Made by a program: the position numbers and the translations under genes. The notes below the pieces were generated by a model, which saw only the letters and a program-made list of their open reading frames with translations, did not search any database and had not been told where the DNA came from. Below are positions 12,793 to 28,446 of a stretch of 64,000 nt of DNA, piece by piece. Every line of letters starts with the position of its first letter. Position 1 is the stretch's first letter. This stretch comes from Varroa destructor (taxonomy: Eukaryota > Arthropoda > Arachnida > Mesostigmata > Varroidae): assembly GCF_002443255.2 (NCBI RefSeq), contig NW_019211458.1, positions 32,201,319 through 32,265,318 of the forward strand, in the 5' to 3' direction.

Positions 12793-15700
12793 AGTCGATG
12801 GGCTTACAGACGCCGAACAGAAATGGTCCACAGTCTGAGTAGTTGCTGTCATACGGGTAGCTGTAACCCTTCTGGGGCGTATAGATGAGCAGATTATCAA
12901 ATTGGCAGAAATTTAGCTAGTACTATTGTGTATATAGCGCACTTGATCCACTTATCCGATGTGTATAGCTATTTACTAGGAGGCGATGGCGAGGAACAGC
13001 ACAAAAATAGATGTGCTAATATGAATAAGTAAGTGAGGGACTGCTGATTAACGAACGATAAATCCGAAGCGCTGATAAGGACTCAACAATTATGTATATA
13101 TACATGCCATTTTGCACGTATCACATGTACACTAAAATAGTTACCAGCTATGGCATCGTGACTTCTAGCCTCATCGTGAGATCCTTCCTGGGGCAAGGTA
13201 TGACTTTAGCAATTGATTGAAGCGTTCTCTCTGCGCACTTTAGTCCGCCCCGAACTTTGTTTCTCGATCGCAATTTGTTTGCTAAACCGGTGATCGTCGC
13301 CGCACCAAGTTGTATTGTAAAGAGGTCCCCTTAAGGGGTAGGCGCGGTCGCACGTTCTCACAACCATTTCAGTGTAGCGGCACGTTGACGGCGACGTAAC
13401 TCGATTATTTATGAACGCACGTGACGCGTTGTGACCCCCAATAGTGCAATGCCACATGTAATAGTCAAACTTCTCAGACGTAGCAGGACTTGCTCGGTGT
13501 ACTTCAAGTTGTGAAAGTTAATATGCGTACCAACGCCGCTGTCTGTGACGCATAGTTTTTTTTTTTTTTTGTAATTGTTGTAACTCTAGCTCTCGCGAAG
13601 GATCTATTTATACAGAGATATAACATTTCAAAGCTCTAACCATTACCGTCCTGCTGCAGGGTGATGATCTCCATAGAGAAGGAACTAGTACGAAAATTAT
13701 GTGCCGTTTTATAATTACACTCGGTGTCGCTAGAATACATTGACCATCTCTAGGATAGAACAAATGATTTATGTAGATACGTACGTACATTAATTAACTA
13801 TTACTATAATTAATACCAAATATTTGGAGTTAGTAGGTGTATTCGAAGAAATACTTTATAGGTGAGCAAACGGTCAACACATAGCTGTACATGTTTTGAT
13901 ACGGTTTTTGTTATGAGTTGGTTTCATCAATGCTATGTAAATCCAAATTCGCTGATAGATGTCTTTGTTGTTTACAATGAGCCAAACGCTGGACTCGTAC
14001 ATCAATATTATACAAATACGCCTTCGATTGACGCGCGTAAATCGGATTCGTCGATGTTAAATAAGAGTAAATGAATCGACTTTATTGTTATACAGGTAGA
14101 CATACGTGTCGACTGTAATGTAACTTGCGTATACGTATATATCTTGGACTGGCATCTGTGCTAGATAACGAGTAGATTTCACTGGTAAAACTGGGAGCTG
14201 GAGTAGCCATGAATCTACAGATCTACCCTGGGAGAACGCTTGACCAAATAGAAAATATCGACTGTTTCAGACGCTGAAATTATCGTAATATAGAATAGGA
14301 TCTTTGATCTTATCATATCTATGGTACCCATTTACACCAGCTGAACGCAGTTGGTTTCGCAGCGGTATTACGTATGTGATTATAGATATACTTATTGCCA
14401 ACCCGTAATTGATATTTCGCTCGGTTCGACTAATTACGGCTGAAATAATTATGAACGCTACTAGCCGATAGTCATTAGCAATGGGCGCACCAAACGCACG
14501 TGAGAACCTGTGTATCAAACAGATAGCTCAACAGCTGGAAGAAAACTATATTCATCGAATTTTGTATATTATAATTAAAAATATAAATTAGTAACCATGG
14601 CTCTCACCCTAACCTACCTGAGGGAGACAAGATTTAACGCACGTTATTATAATGGGCGCGTGAAGGGCAATAAAGGTACTGAAAAACTACGTATGTTTTT
14701 GGTCGTTTTCGTTAATTTTCTGTGTATGTCTCACAATACAGCTTTAGATGGCTAAAGAAGAATGCCAAAGCAATAGCGCCGTAGAATTACTTCAACGAAC
14801 GAGTGATCACACCCTATAGGCCGAAATAGTAAGCATCGATCTTCTGTTTTGGGGAAGAGGCGATCAAAAATAGAAATCTAGAATCTCTTGAGTAGCTCTA
14901 GCTCACCCGTCATGTAAGCACGCGTACATACTCTCCGTGCAGGGTAACCATAGCGGAGGGACGCTGCTATGCTGATTCTCACTCGATGCAGTGAACGTGC
15001 CTTTCTTTCTCGTAGTCGAAAATCCCCGTAATGAAAAATGCTGTTGGCACTGTCAAGGTCCCCTCCGGACCTTGCCGTCCTTGCTTTGTTGCTGTCTCTA
15101 CATGCACTCGCTCGAGAAGCGTCGGAGAATCTATCAAAACCCGTTAACACGAAACTATGAAAATCTAGGTAGCGGCCACTCTGTCAGCTTGTAACGAATC
15201 TCCCCTCCTGTTTAGAGAGGGAATATCGAGTTCTGTTTTCTGTGGGCAAAAGCGAGCTTGCTTTCGTTTGCGCTCTAAAGTCACCATGCATTATAGCCGT
15301 TTCGATAGCTCTTTGTGTTAAATAACAAACTGAACACACTGAAAGCGGGGCCTCTTCAAGAAGTTCGCTTCGTTATGAGACTGACACTATTAACAGTTGC
15401 TCCTTGATCTAGCTACGATGTAGGCAGTGGAAGGCATGCAGAATATGGATGGGGTGAGAATCACGTTTCTGGCAAGATGGAACCTCGCCTATTTCTGGAA
15501 CCAACTCCTTTCGTCTGATATGCTGGTTCTTTCTAAGACGGCGTCTGTTATAGCCGGTGTGACCACTATGTGCCATTCTGTGTGTAAACTGTTGAAAGGT
15601 CCAGTAACTGCAGGGATTTTTAAGTTTAGATAGCAGGGAACATACTTGGAGCAAATTTCTACTAGGAACACATTCTGTCAATCATGGCATAATGAAGCCC

Positions 15701-16682
15701 GTTCTTGTGACTACGTCCAAGATGGAATCCCGCTTTTATTTATGCTAGAGGAATATCCGATTGAATCAACGAGTTCAAACAACTCGCATGACTGACCTCG
15801 GACCCCCAACTAATTCACTAATTCAGCTCTCGAAAGCTACCTAAGCTAATACAACAGGTAAAACAGATACGACGATTCTAATTAACCTTTATTCACTAAA
15901 ACAAAAAAGGAAACGTTTTTAGGACGTCTGAGTCTCCCGTTGCATAATCTTGTGTCGACAATCGGTATTCGGCCTCGTATGGAATATATATTGCATGAAC
16001 CACATCATATTTTTGTTCTTTCAAAGGAAATCAAAAGGAAATGACCTTGAACTAGCAGGTTTGAGATGGTTTTTCATTTTAGCTAGTTGCAGGGCGGGAA
16101 CAGCGCCGGTTAGGCAAGAGTCTCGGCCATCCTTAGTAATCCGACAATTAACAGTTCGTCAGAAGTAACAAAATATTATCATTCGGTAATAATATTTATA
16201 ACAATATATATATTGGCAGTTAACTAAAATAGGTTTCAATACAGCACCAAGATAGAAATGTAATAATATAAACACTTTCTTTCTTTCGCCGTTAAATCTA
16301 TTCAAGTCTCCTGTAATTCACTTTTCGGTAATGTTTAGTAAAATACATTATTGATAATGTACCCATTTGAATTGACGTTATGAAGCGTACGTAAGCGTCG
16401 TATGCACATATGTTTCGGCGAAAACGTGTCAACGCTTCTCGCTCTTTTTATTGTAGATTCATCATTCGCTCAAGAGCTCCTGTATCCCTCCAGATACCGG
16501 AATACAATCGGGCCCGCGATCTTTTCCAATGGCATATTCCAGCTATATTTTTCGTGGCCGCCATCAAAAGGACGGCGTTGACGCGCCGTAGTATCGCTGC
16601 TGCTTGACTGTTTAATGGATTGCTTCCTAAGAATTCAGCTGCACTAAAAACCCTGCAGTGTAATAGCCTAAAGACAACAACT

Positions 16683-16709
16683 ACATGCATAGACAATATA
16701 TATGCATGT
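16683..16709. repeat. 9-bp inverted repeat
   Basis: ACATGCATA pairs exactly with TATGCATGT across a 9-base AT-rich loop. Small and possibly accidental. Confidence 0.5.
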
Positions 16710-17847
16710 TTATCTATAGTATATGCAGAGCTTCCATATTTGTGTCCATCGTCGGCTGTTGGCAAAGCCGTCCCTTTTGCCAAGCATTACTGGTATTATA
16801 GTACGAGATATGTTGTACTACTGACATACACTACACTTCAGAAATTAATCCGGGTCTAATTATTGTGCTTTACTTTTTCCCCGTCACTGCCGTCGTCGCC
16901 GTGACTGTTTCTGTTGCTGATGTCGCTACTGCTTCAAATACACACCAGCATTCTTCCGGTATCTAGTTTTCGCTAGAGAAGAGACACGAAAAAAAACAAA
17001 GAAGAAATACTATCATTATAACAGCTACGGCGTCTACCGCCGCTCTGCGTGTCCTTCGCCGTTTTGCCGTTCAGCGTCGAGCGTACGCATGCTAACTGGC
17101 CGAAATCACGAGATAGGCATGCAGCGCGCAACGTGCCGCCGGCTCATTTTGACAGTTACTAATCAATTAAAAAAAGAATTTGTCTTTTCTTGCCAATGGC
17201 AGCACCTGTTGCGTTAGGACCCGATGACATTAGCATTTTGTTTGTCAACTCAGCAACAGTACAGGTCTTGGTGTGTATTAGAGAGTTCAAATATGAAGCT
17301 AAATATCTACGGCTTGTACTTATCCGTATGAAATGAAGATATGCGTTATACCACATATTTAAGCGTATGTACATTTAGGTTTCACTAGCATTTGCCAACA
17401 GCTGCCTCTCAGTTTCAGGAACCTATCGACGAAATAGCTTAGAAAGCAAATAAGGTTGCAAATTGGGTCCTAGGCGAATGTAGGATTACGATGGAAACCA
17501 TAACAGCCACTATAGCCTCCATCCTCAAACCAATTTCGCCATTAACACTAAAGTAGCTTTAATTCAGAGTCCACCAGCCGAAATCGAACACGCTCGAACC
17601 AAATCTCTATAACAAGCATCGTTTTATACTACTGTTATGATATACCCATTCGAGTGCCTGTGATGTGATCGAATCCCTATTTTCACCCGCTATATATTCT
17701 CAATAATCTGAAATCAATTGGGTGCGTGTGTTTTTCTCAAGCTCAGAACTCCTGGCAGTTCCCTATGCATACACCGCATCAAAAACAGTCTTCATTTGTG
17801 CTTAAGGTCACCAAAAATTTATTTCTCCATAACTCCTTTCTTCTCCC

Positions 17848-18002
17848 TATATATATATATATGTGTATATATATATATATGTATNNNNNNNNNNNNNNNN
17901 NNNNNNNNNNNNNNNNNNNNNNNNNNNNNNNNNNNNNNNNNNNNNNNNNNNNNNNNNNNNNNNNNNNNNNNNNNNNNNNNNNNNTATATATATATATATT
18001 TA
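17848..18002. repeat. (TA)n microsatellite containing an assembly gap
   Basis: TA units with a GTG interruption run into exactly 100 Ns (17885-17984) and resume on the far side. The round number marks a scaffold gap of unknown true length. The three ORFs that span it are artefacts. Confidence 0.95.
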
Positions 18003-21000
18003 TAGTAACAGTGAGACAAATAAATAATAATAAATGATAACATTAAGTTAGCAACGATAATAACACGCTGAACATCTCCAAGGTCGCACACGCTTGCAGA
18101 ATGATTTTGTGAAACGGTATTTTGTGGCTCTACATAGCTTAATGTACAGTCGGAACATAGAACGGAACGTCCACAGCTGGCCTGGCCCTTGATGCGCGAA
18201 TAAGAAACAGACAGGTGTTGAGCTAGAAAAATTTGGTTAACAGTTGACGTAGCAGGAGATGCTACTTCAACTTGAAGCTTGAGTTTATAGTAAATTTAGT
18301 TGTAGTTTTGCCTTCTTGTAAGCTAATACGTGGAAGTAAGTTAACGTAAAATGAAAAGTGATTCATCCGCCAGCAAACATATTGCAATAAAAATATACGC
18401 CATCAAAAATACACTTTAGCTGTACGTTGCTAATTTTAATAATGTAAGATAGGAAGATGTGGCTTACGTCCCTAGCAACTCGTCGTTGTTCGTCTCGAGG
18501 AGAACTAAACTTATAAACTTTTGCAATAAAGGGTAACTCGTTACATAACATATTCATGGAGGGGTGGTATCAACTTCTTTCTAGGCCATGTGACCTAATC
18601 GATTTTGCTCTCCTTTCTACGTCCGCCCAGTTGTATTGTTCTTAGCAGAAAACCAGTAATTTACGAATGACATAGCAGTTAAGATACAAGTTACGCTCAA
18701 CACATATAAATATACGTTGACTGCGGAGCGAATATAGCTCAGCAAAGAACTGAGCCAAGAAACACACTGATCCAGCCTCGACGTAATCTTTTCTCTGTAA
18801 AGGATCCGTTAAAAAATTTTACACATATCGTAACGACGAAACTGCGTCCCACCCTCTAAATGGTATCCGACCGACGATATCCGGTAAGTAGCGCTGATAA
18901 GCTTAACGCCAATTCGCTGCAGAATCTACCAGAGGTGTCCTAACATAGAGGACTTCATAAAGCTGAATACGGAGATGGAGAATGAGCAAAGACTAAATGA
19001 CTTGCCGAAGAGAAAGGGTGCGTGAACATTTTTCGTCTATCCAAGCCAATAGCCAAGTGCTATCCAGATAAGGGGCCTGTCCGTTCTTTCGACTGGTGGT
19101 TGTTCTATCTGACCATTCCTTTTCACACTCAGGAGACTCAAAAGCTCCGGCTTGTCAACTTCTACTATAGTACCCACGCCTACGCCCCCCTACCTCCCGT
19201 CCCAGACTTTAGACGTTCTATGTGTCTCAGGGACGGGATACCATTTTCTCGAGTGTTCCGCTGATGATCAAACGCAAGTAATCTATTGGCTGTTGGACTA
19301 TAGAAAAAGACTAGGTACTTCACTTTCTCATTTTTTATCGTTCAATGTCAGACAATCTGTAAGATGTGAACCAATAAATTTTAGTTTCTCATAATCAATA
19401 GATCACACTTACGTCTAAGAAATGCAAAGGTTCAGATTATAAATTCGATCAATGTTATTTCAGCCAAATACATATTTGTCTTGAGTACCGTCACTGTTGT
19501 GCGACACCTCAATATGTGTTTTCTCTAGTTTCGACGTCCATCAATGGTCCAGAGGTAATATAAAATACAAACAGGATGGAGCAGGACGCAAGAACTGTTT
19601 GTTGTGTTCTATTCCGTTAGGAATGAAGATAAGACGTAATTTGGCCTATTTCGTGTTCTGGGCTTCAAGCCAAAGGATTGTCGTTGTCACCTTGAACTTC
19701 TAGGTAAGGAAACCTTTAAGACGGGCCTAAAGAACTGAAGGCAAGAATTCGTTGAGCTTAACAGGGATTTCTTTGCTTGAGTGCAATGAGGAGCATGAGC
19801 GAAAAGAAATGAGCCGCCGTAAATTCTGTCATAGACTCGGCAGGAAACGTGGTTTCCACCAGCTTTATAGTACATGTAAGTGGTCTAAGTACTAAAGAAA
19901 TTTTGATAGATATCATGCCATCCTAATAGACCTAATACCATCCTTAAGACATTTGAACAATTTCAACAAGATTCGTATAATTCATATGATACAAAATGTT
20001 TCGAATTTTTCTATATACTCTCTTTGATATTAGAATATTGTGTTGTTGACCTGTTTATACGAAGTTTTTGACTACGATCGGTAACGATGAATAGAAACAA
20101 TTTTATGCGTTAGTTTCAATACAGAAAGCTGGAGGAGCTTTCACAGGTATTGCCAGAGTGTGTCGATCAATAATACAGATGAGGCAACCTCATCGAGATG
20201 TAAGAGTAAGGTTTATTGCGGTAAAATTAAAGATTGATTGCAACAATATGCTGTCTTCGTTGGAAAGATCGATTTGTGGCATACAGTAAAAACCGTACTA
20301 AAATAGCAATATATATCAGAAAAAAACTTTTGTTTATATTTCTTTTGAAGCCACATTTTCTGACTGTACTGATATGGGAAAATCAATTTTTTCTATAATA
20401 GTGAAAGTAATGAATGATCTTAAATAGTGTTCTTTGTCAGACGTTTCCGAATGAATAGAACCTGTCGGTTACTCGAACTATTATGAAGTTCCACGAAACA
20501 ACAAGCATGATCAAACTCGAGTGACCAACGTGTTTCTATAATGATATGTTACACAAGTGAATGTTATTAAAAGGCAACATATTCCGTCTACGTAATATCC
20601 CGGTGAGAAATCTTACATTCTGAGATGGGTTAGGGGTTGAGATATCGTTCAGCTCAACATTGACACATACTTAGAGCTGTACGTGTCTGAAATAGCAAAA
20701 ATAAGTTACTTTAGTAACCATTTAGTAAACATTAGCTTATATAAATTCCGGACATCTCTAGTATAGAATATTAATAATAACGTAACGTAATAAACTACAA
20801 GTAAAAAATATAGTAAAAACCGTTTATAGAGAGTAGCGTTATACGGGCGACTTACTGCTGTTGTCAAAGGTTTTAATATGATTCTAACATTTTTCATAAA
20901 GCCTGCGTTTTTCCTTGAGACTACCAAGGCTTTAGAGTCTCGAAAAATTGCTTCCGCAGGTGAAGAATATAAGCTCTTATTCAAGAATATGAAGAGCAGC

Positions 21001-22549
21001 CCTCTCGAAGGGTTGTAAGTGTACTCCAGCTATGGTACAATAAATTTGAAGGTGAGCTTTTTCTAGTTTGGATAATTGAGTTTCCTGAATATGAACCGCA
21101 ATAAATTCAGAGGCATGCATGTACCGTATGGTCTTTCACGAGCTAAGATAGTGCTAGTTCTAAAGTGAAAGCATACTTTGGTAGTCTCCAGACATGGGCC
21201 ATATTTGCACATGTTTTTAATTTTTTGAAAATACTAAGGCTACTAAAAGACTGTTTTAGTTCGTCCTTGAGTTCGTGAACACGTATCTTCATAATAATGG
21301 TTCGTGTTAGATTTTAAAAGATAAATATATTACTAAGTTCGCACACTTACAAATGTGATTTGAATGCGTAGGAAATAACAAAAAATAATCATTTTTTGTA
21401 ACAGTTCATAAGCAACACGTGTAGAAAATTTGCAAACGAGAAGCAACACTTTCTTCGAAGGGTTATTGTATAATTCAAAGGGTGCAACTTACTCGTTTTG
21501 ACTATTTAATAGTGTCGAAAATCATATAGGAGTATTTATATCATCATAGCTTGCTTTCTAGAAGATGCCATGATGTTGTCCGTAGAAGAAGGTGATGTTA
21601 CCATAGCTGAAGCAGGTTTGTATTAGACTTTGCTGGAAAGGCTTTTTTTTCATTCTTTCCAATCAGATTCCACGCCTCTCAGCGCATCTTTTAATTTAGA
21701 TCGTTTGTCACAGCTAAGCGAGAAGTTACCTTTAGCCATTTGTCGAGTCATTTTTCCTCACTTGCGATATGGTTAGTTTTGCACCTAGCTCCTGTTCTTC
21801 TATTAGAAGAAGCCTTAGGCCATCAAACGATCTAAACAGTAGCGCGATACGTCGGACCGTCTTTTGTTCATGTCCGCATATTCACCCAAAGTGTCTCCAT
21901 ACGGAAGACGGCATTGAGCATACGGAAACCTATCTCGTATCTTTCAATGAACAACGTGTCACATTAGTGCTTCACATGAAAATGGCAACCGCTATATCAT
22001 CAACGTTCCTGACACGCCTCGCCCTTAGCCATCTGCACGTGGGCGTAAGGTGGAGCGCCTCTACCTTTAACTAGGGCAAATAGCTGCATCGACTCTGCCT
22101 CCGAATTTAGTTAAAGGCGAATATAATAGCCCTACAATTTCAACCACGACGCGACTCGTCTCAGTGGTAAAATTTCCCTCTCGTAGTTAATAAGCACATT
22201 GTGCAAGCGGGGATAGTCATCTTCCACAGGTCATTGTTTAGACTGCTTCCGACAGGGTGTTCTCTGCGGTAATCTTGTGCGCCAAGGGCAAATCAATGGC
22301 TTCGGAGAACCTGCCTCACATGCACAGAACCTGCCCATGGAGCTAGAACAAAATTGGGAAATCTATTTATATATTGCTAACAATTAACGAGGCTCACATA
22401 GATGCAGGTAATTTTTACAATGAACGAGTCGATTTGATGCTCAATATGCGTTAAATTAATTTGCCGGTGGAATTGCACAATATACTAAAACGATGGATGT
22501 GATTCGACATTTTAAAGATAGTTTTTTCAGCTTTATTCCTTATTTATTT

Positions 22550-22574
22550 TTATTTTATTATTATTATTATTTAT
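22550..22574. repeat. (TTA)n trinucleotide repeat
   Basis: Repeated TTA/ATT units following a T-rich lead of TTTATT repeats. Simple sequence only. Confidence 0.85.
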
Positions 22575-23151
22575 CATAAACAAGTAGCTAGCACTGAGCA
22601 AGTACTAGTGATCGCACTTGGGAATACGACGCGATCTAGCCGCGTACATTGTCGATTTATATTTCGGGTATTCATTAGATAAAGTAGGATCGTCTCATTG
22701 AAAGCAATTTATTTAAGAACTCCATTCTCGCAATGCAGAGGGATGTTTTTGGAAATACGTACCCAAATACTAAATTAAACTGTTTCGGCCAAAGGGATAG
22801 TAACAAAGAAAAAAAAATGTAAATAATTTGACAAAACATGATCTTAAATTTTATGATTCGAAAAGCTCGTTTGTTTTGATATAGTTACCCCCCACCACTT
22901 AACGTAGACTCTGTCCATAAAAACAGATTATGATGAATCTATTGTTATTTGTTTTGCTTGTTTAATGTTGACAAACAGTCGAAAATATCTGTAGTTCTAA
23001 TCAGACGAAAGCAGAAAAGATATAGACGGTCATAAGCACATCTTTGAAATCGTAGGTTAGTACTAGTAATAGTAGAAGAATGGACGGCCTTCTAAATAAC
23101 AGTCATCAGTATTAGTACGCAACGTTACCTGTCATCCAACTTCTGATCATG

Positions 23152-23180
23152 TATATATATATATATATATATATGTATAT
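23152..23180. repeat. (TA)n microsatellite
   Basis: TA units with one G interruption at 23175. Confidence 0.93.
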
Positions 23181-26100
23181 AGCCAATGAAGAGCTATTGC
23201 GTGGTTTTTAGTTAAATTAGACTGCTTGTATGCGATTCTTAACGAACTATTCAAAGTACAAGTATATACACGCGTAACACTGTCTCATTTCTGAAATGCC
23301 TCAAAAAGTTATTATTGGAAGAACCTATTCATTTGGATCGTGGGGATTTTTCATGGCCGGTTTGGGGCGCCTCATAGTTTCAAATTGTAACGTATTTTTT
23401 GACATCAACTAACAAAACCGCAAAGTCCGCCTTTAGCGTCGTCGTCATGTAAATTTTAGCTAAAACTTATAAACAAAATTCGTATATGTTATTCCTCACA
23501 ATTTCACGAAGTGTGGATTAATTACGATATATAAACATCTGTGAAAATGATTTAAAATGTAAAACATCGTGATTCCCTTATAATTATAGATTATAAACAT
23601 TATATTTAAAGTAAATTCAAAGATAATCATATTGGCAATAACCAAAAATATGTTAGAATGATCGTAAAAACCTCTACACATGGCGAATCAGCGTTCATAA
23701 ACGTCAATCAAGACTAAAATCATGATGAAATACTAAATATTTTTACTATATAAACATTTCTATTAGGAAGGGGTGACGTATATGTTAATGAAGATCTATT
23801 TAACATTATCGTTAAAATAATCGGCGCCATTAGAGGGAAAAAGCTATACCAGTATATCCGGATATAAGTAAATCCGTCGAGAACTTTTCTATTATGTGAC
23901 CTCCGAGCTCACTACACCTAAGTCATTTCCCAAAAGTGTTACCGAAAACGTTCATGTCGTTAACTTATATAAGAGCCCCAGGTGGGGCCGTATAGACAGA
24001 TAGCTTTATCGTTTTTCAAAGCTAAAGGAAAAATACTTTTTTTTTTCCTAGAACGACTGAAAAACATAACGTTTAACACTCGTTTCCTTCCAAATCAGAC
24101 AAATTCGATTACCATAGATCCATATTAAGTTTTGCTGCGTAATATGCAGCCAGGGTTTGAATGGTTTAAATACTGACTCATTCATGGGTTACTTTTTCTA
24201 TTGACAAATCGAGACGTACAGTGATAATATGTGCCGTCGCAATTTTTCAACTGCAACAAACGATTGTGGAATGAAAAGTTATCTATAATAAATTCTAATT
24301 ATTATCCGCGGGTGCATGCGTTGACGATGCTGCTTTCGTCGAAACGACAAGTTACACCAAGTAAGTAATCAAAAGCAAGCATACGTTATACGTTGCTCAT
24401 AACGACGACATGTGGTACAGCGACCGCGAAGATACGATGTCTTATTTCAACTTCACAGCCATATGTATACACGTTTCTGCTAAGCAGACGTGTACTCTGA
24501 AGCCATCTGTGTGCAACGATGAAGTTTTCATAGTATCTGATTTTGAAAGTCTCTTTGTTAGGAAAACTACACGGTTTCCCACCTTCTATATATAATATGT
24601 CGTATTTTTTCATTATTTACAGTGGGCAGGTTGTGTGGCGTTACTGTAGATATAGTAGCCATCAATGAACATCAAAAGCTTAGCTTTCCAGAACTGGAAT
24701 GCAAGTACCGTCCATACGGTAAAATACTATAATACCGTCATCCGCACAATTGCCTCCTCCAATCTCGAAAATTGAAGCGCTATAAATATTGCGGTTTAAT
24801 AAGCAGTTTTAGAAAAAGGACAACGCTGTTCGTAACTATATTTGACAATGTCTTTGGGTCCCTGCCGGGTGATAAACATTCAACCGAACAATGACTAAAT
24901 TTACTTGTTATTATCAACTAACAACAGATTTAACTTTTTCTAAAATAGAAACGATAAAAACAAGAGACGACTCGGTCGCAATTGCTTGTCTTCGGTCGGA
25001 AATTGCCACTTGAAATGCCACCATGATCGGTACCTTGGTGTTTGCTGTTCGTAGAATAGCTATAGCCTTAACGGTTAGTTGTAGCCGAAGGTTAATGGTA
25101 ACCAGTACCAGCTCTGCCCCGAACGACTCTACCCCACTCATTCGCAAACCGATTTACAATTAACGGATCGACCCATCCAACTCTTTGTTATCTAAATGCA
25201 AACACTTGCAAAGGATGTTTGAAGTGGACCACTTCGAACGTATAGTATCGGACCTAAAAAACCTGCTTAATAGTCGGTGTCCTTAAGGCTTAAGGTAATC
25301 AAGGGCTGACTAACAGCTTGAATAGAATACAGTAGCATTTTGAAGTAGCTGGCTAGCTAAGCGCATGCTCGACAGATTATATGCAACGCTTAAGTGAACC
25401 TGAGAGTAAATAGGCCCAGTTTATATTGTGGAACCTGGGCTGTCATACACAGTGATGAAAAGACATTTGTTCACAGTTATTAGTCTATTAATAAATGTAT
25501 GTATTTTAACATGAAATACAATAAGCGGAAGACAGATTTTTGGAAAAACGGTTTTATGAACCGGTTGCAATGAACCGTTGAATAGCAGACCATAGAGCGT
25601 AAACACAGAATATGTACAACGTTAGTAAAATAGTGACCAATTCGTCAATCTGTCTATATAATATGAGGAAAAATAGCGAATGACGAACTCAAAAAAAGGC
25701 AGTATTTCTGTGGTAAGTCAGAAAAAAATCCTAAAACCTGTCAAAAAATAGCAATAAAAAATACTATTTACATGTGGTAATGATAATCATTTTAGACGAA
25801 CTTAATAAACAAGTGCATAACGGTCAAACTTATTAACAGAAAAAAAAGTTAATTTGAAACTATTAGTTACGTACACATAAAAACACCATTGCGATTGGCT
25901 TTGTGTTGACAATTTAAAAATGTTACTCGAGTATGGCCAAATTGCTGTCCTGTTTACTTCATTTATATTCGTCTGTCTTAGTGCATCAGAAATACACTTC
26001 GGGAAAAATTATATCGATATAGAAATATGTGTATTGGCCTAGCTTAGTTTGCCTGAAAGAGACATACATGCATTAAATGTCATTGAGCCGATGACATACG

Positions 26101-28446
26101 CGCCGCTATGATTGTGCAGTAGGTAGTGTGCTCTAGGATCCTACTAAGAATTCCGGATAGAGAAGCTCAGTTTGATGAACCGAGTATTGGTATTTATTTC
26201 GCGCCACAGTATCGTGCCCGGGCAAAAACCATTCCTTTACGTTGATGATTCTAACACATACTGAAGACTTGGCCTCATTGTGTAGCTGTTGTATGATAGC
26301 TCTTCGCAGCAGTATCCGAAGGTTAAGATGACTACCCATCTGACTAGCGGCTTGTTCATGCTATCGCCAACGACTGTCATGCGCCACAAAGTAAAACATT
26401 CGTTTCACCCCTTAGGATCGATGTCCTGCTCACTGTCAGCCCTTTAGCCGTTAGAACTGCGACGACTGGTGCCCTACCATAGCCCAATGCGATGGCTCTA
26501 AGGAATCGATACTCTAAAACACTTCACGCTCACGTCACGCTGTCCCTTGTGCTTGTTTATCAGATATATGTGTACATGAATTGCGGTAGACATACACCTT
26601 TGGAATTGCCGTATGTTTGGATTAGAAGTCAGATTAGGGAATTCGACACTAAGGTGGTAACCATTAGAGCAAGATTATGACTCTTTTGGCAATATGTCTG
26701 CTCCTGTGGCTGGTCTTTTATGCTGTTTTATACGGCCAGGGCCCTCGTGAAATGCTGGTCTGAAGTAAGCGCAAGAGGGCTATCTTCTTAACCAACCCAC
26801 GGGTGTCTGGCAGACCTTTTAGCTTTTGGCTTCGGAATCATTTTGGAAATGACTATAGCAGGCCTGAAGCGCGAGTGCATTGCTTCATTGCTCCGTAGTT
26901 GGGGCAAGTTAGATCAGGATGGTAAAGTCCTGTTTCCCGCAGACAAATGATCTTACTTCAATTGAAACAGCGCTTTTTTTTCCGGACGGCTCTATATATT
27001 TACGCTACGATTTTGTGGAAGGTTCTTTCGCTCATTGAATTGGTTCTCTGTCAGCGCCAACCGGTTAAGATTTCAACAGAAACCACTGCCGAAGTATTGA
27101 TCTGCATAATTATTTAGGTTTGTGGTTTATATTAGGTGATTTTTATATCCTTATTTCAATCAGTTTCTTGCCGTTCCCCATATTTTCTTCATTTTCTATT
27201 TCACTGACATATTTTTACACCAGCGATAGAATCTTAATAGAGGTAATAACTATAAAATAAAAGGATGGAGCTCAAACAATCATATACTCCGGAGAACGCT
27301 TTTCACTGCACCGACTCACTTGGGCTGCTTTGTCCGTTGACGTAATTTAACTATTGAAGACTCTACAGAATATAGATAAAGAATTTAACTTTCGTCAAAT
27401 CATGAATGTAATACTAGGATACTCCATAAGCTGTTTTGGAATAAACACATATATCGAGCTAAATGAATATGCTACGATGTCAGAGTACAGATCGATTTCC
27501 ACACGCAGCTGACACGTACGGCTATTTAGATAACTTTAAATATTGCCTTATTTAATTTCTCAAATCATACCTTCAATTCAAGAAATAAGTTGGACGGATT
27601 GAGAGCGGTTTTAGGCAATCTTTTTGTCTCCCATTAGCTCATTTGTCCTCTTCGGCATTAGCTGGTATCGTCCTTCGTTGGTACTTAATATTCGATCATT
27701 TATTCACGTCTATTTTGTGGGATAGATAATCAATGTAGGGGAGGTACGGACTAGGTTTAATAGCAAACAATACATTTACGTATTGGATGAAAAGCCTGCA
27801 ACGAAAAAAAAGCAACGAAGCTAAGATTTAAAAGCGGATCTGAATAGACCTCGAGTAAAACAGAGATACCGAAGCGTTCTATTCATATTTGCTATTGATA
27901 TCAATCAAAGTCACAGAACCTGTGCCTTATAATTTCGCTAAAAGTTACGATAAGTTACCCGATAAATTACGAGTCATCCGACTTCTATCTGGTAATCTGA
28001 ACGAACAGCGCGTTCTTCCCAGCGAAAACACTCCTTTTAGATGCGATAACATCGATAAAGTTCTTAGATAAGCAGACATAACGTGACCCCCCTTTTGTGT
28101 TTAATAGCAACGGGGTCTGTCCGAAGCGTGGATCCAGAACGGTGGCTCTGATGGGTGATAGTGTTTTCACTTTAGCGATATGTTTGTCCAGAACTGCACG
28201 TAGCAATAATGGAACCAATTGCACGCCATTGGCCCAGTCCATTATTGCATCATAGACCCGTCTCCTTTTCGAGAGAAAGTTGCGAAGCCAAGGGGTGGCG
28301 TCCTAATCCGCATTGACTCGTTACGCTGACCACTCCTGAGTAGATTCCGTTACTCTTCACAGCATCGACGCTATTGTCGGCGGCGTAACCCCACCTTTCG
28401 ATATCGGGGATACCCAAATCTCACCTACTCTTTTTCTAGCAACTTG

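Larger units (their letters stand above)
12800..28440. other. Non-coding, no supported gene
   Basis: Mostly AT-rich. Scattered ORFs of 60-111 codons overlap each other on both strands (for example 15409-15681 and 16410-16783) and show no family motif. It contains the gap and several simple repeats. The ORF at 21769-22074 (+), 101 codons from ATG, has no recognisable domain. Confidence 0.6.

Noticed and set aside
18728..18765. A tRNA A-box-like TAGCTCAGC
   Set aside because: No B-box of the GGTTCGA type follows at the right spacing and no cloverleaf forms; TAGCTCAG pairs with a nearby CTGAGC as a small hairpin instead.
21769..22074. 101-codon ATG-initiated ORF on the plus strand
   Set aside because: No domain, poor start context and no supporting splice or poly(A) signals.
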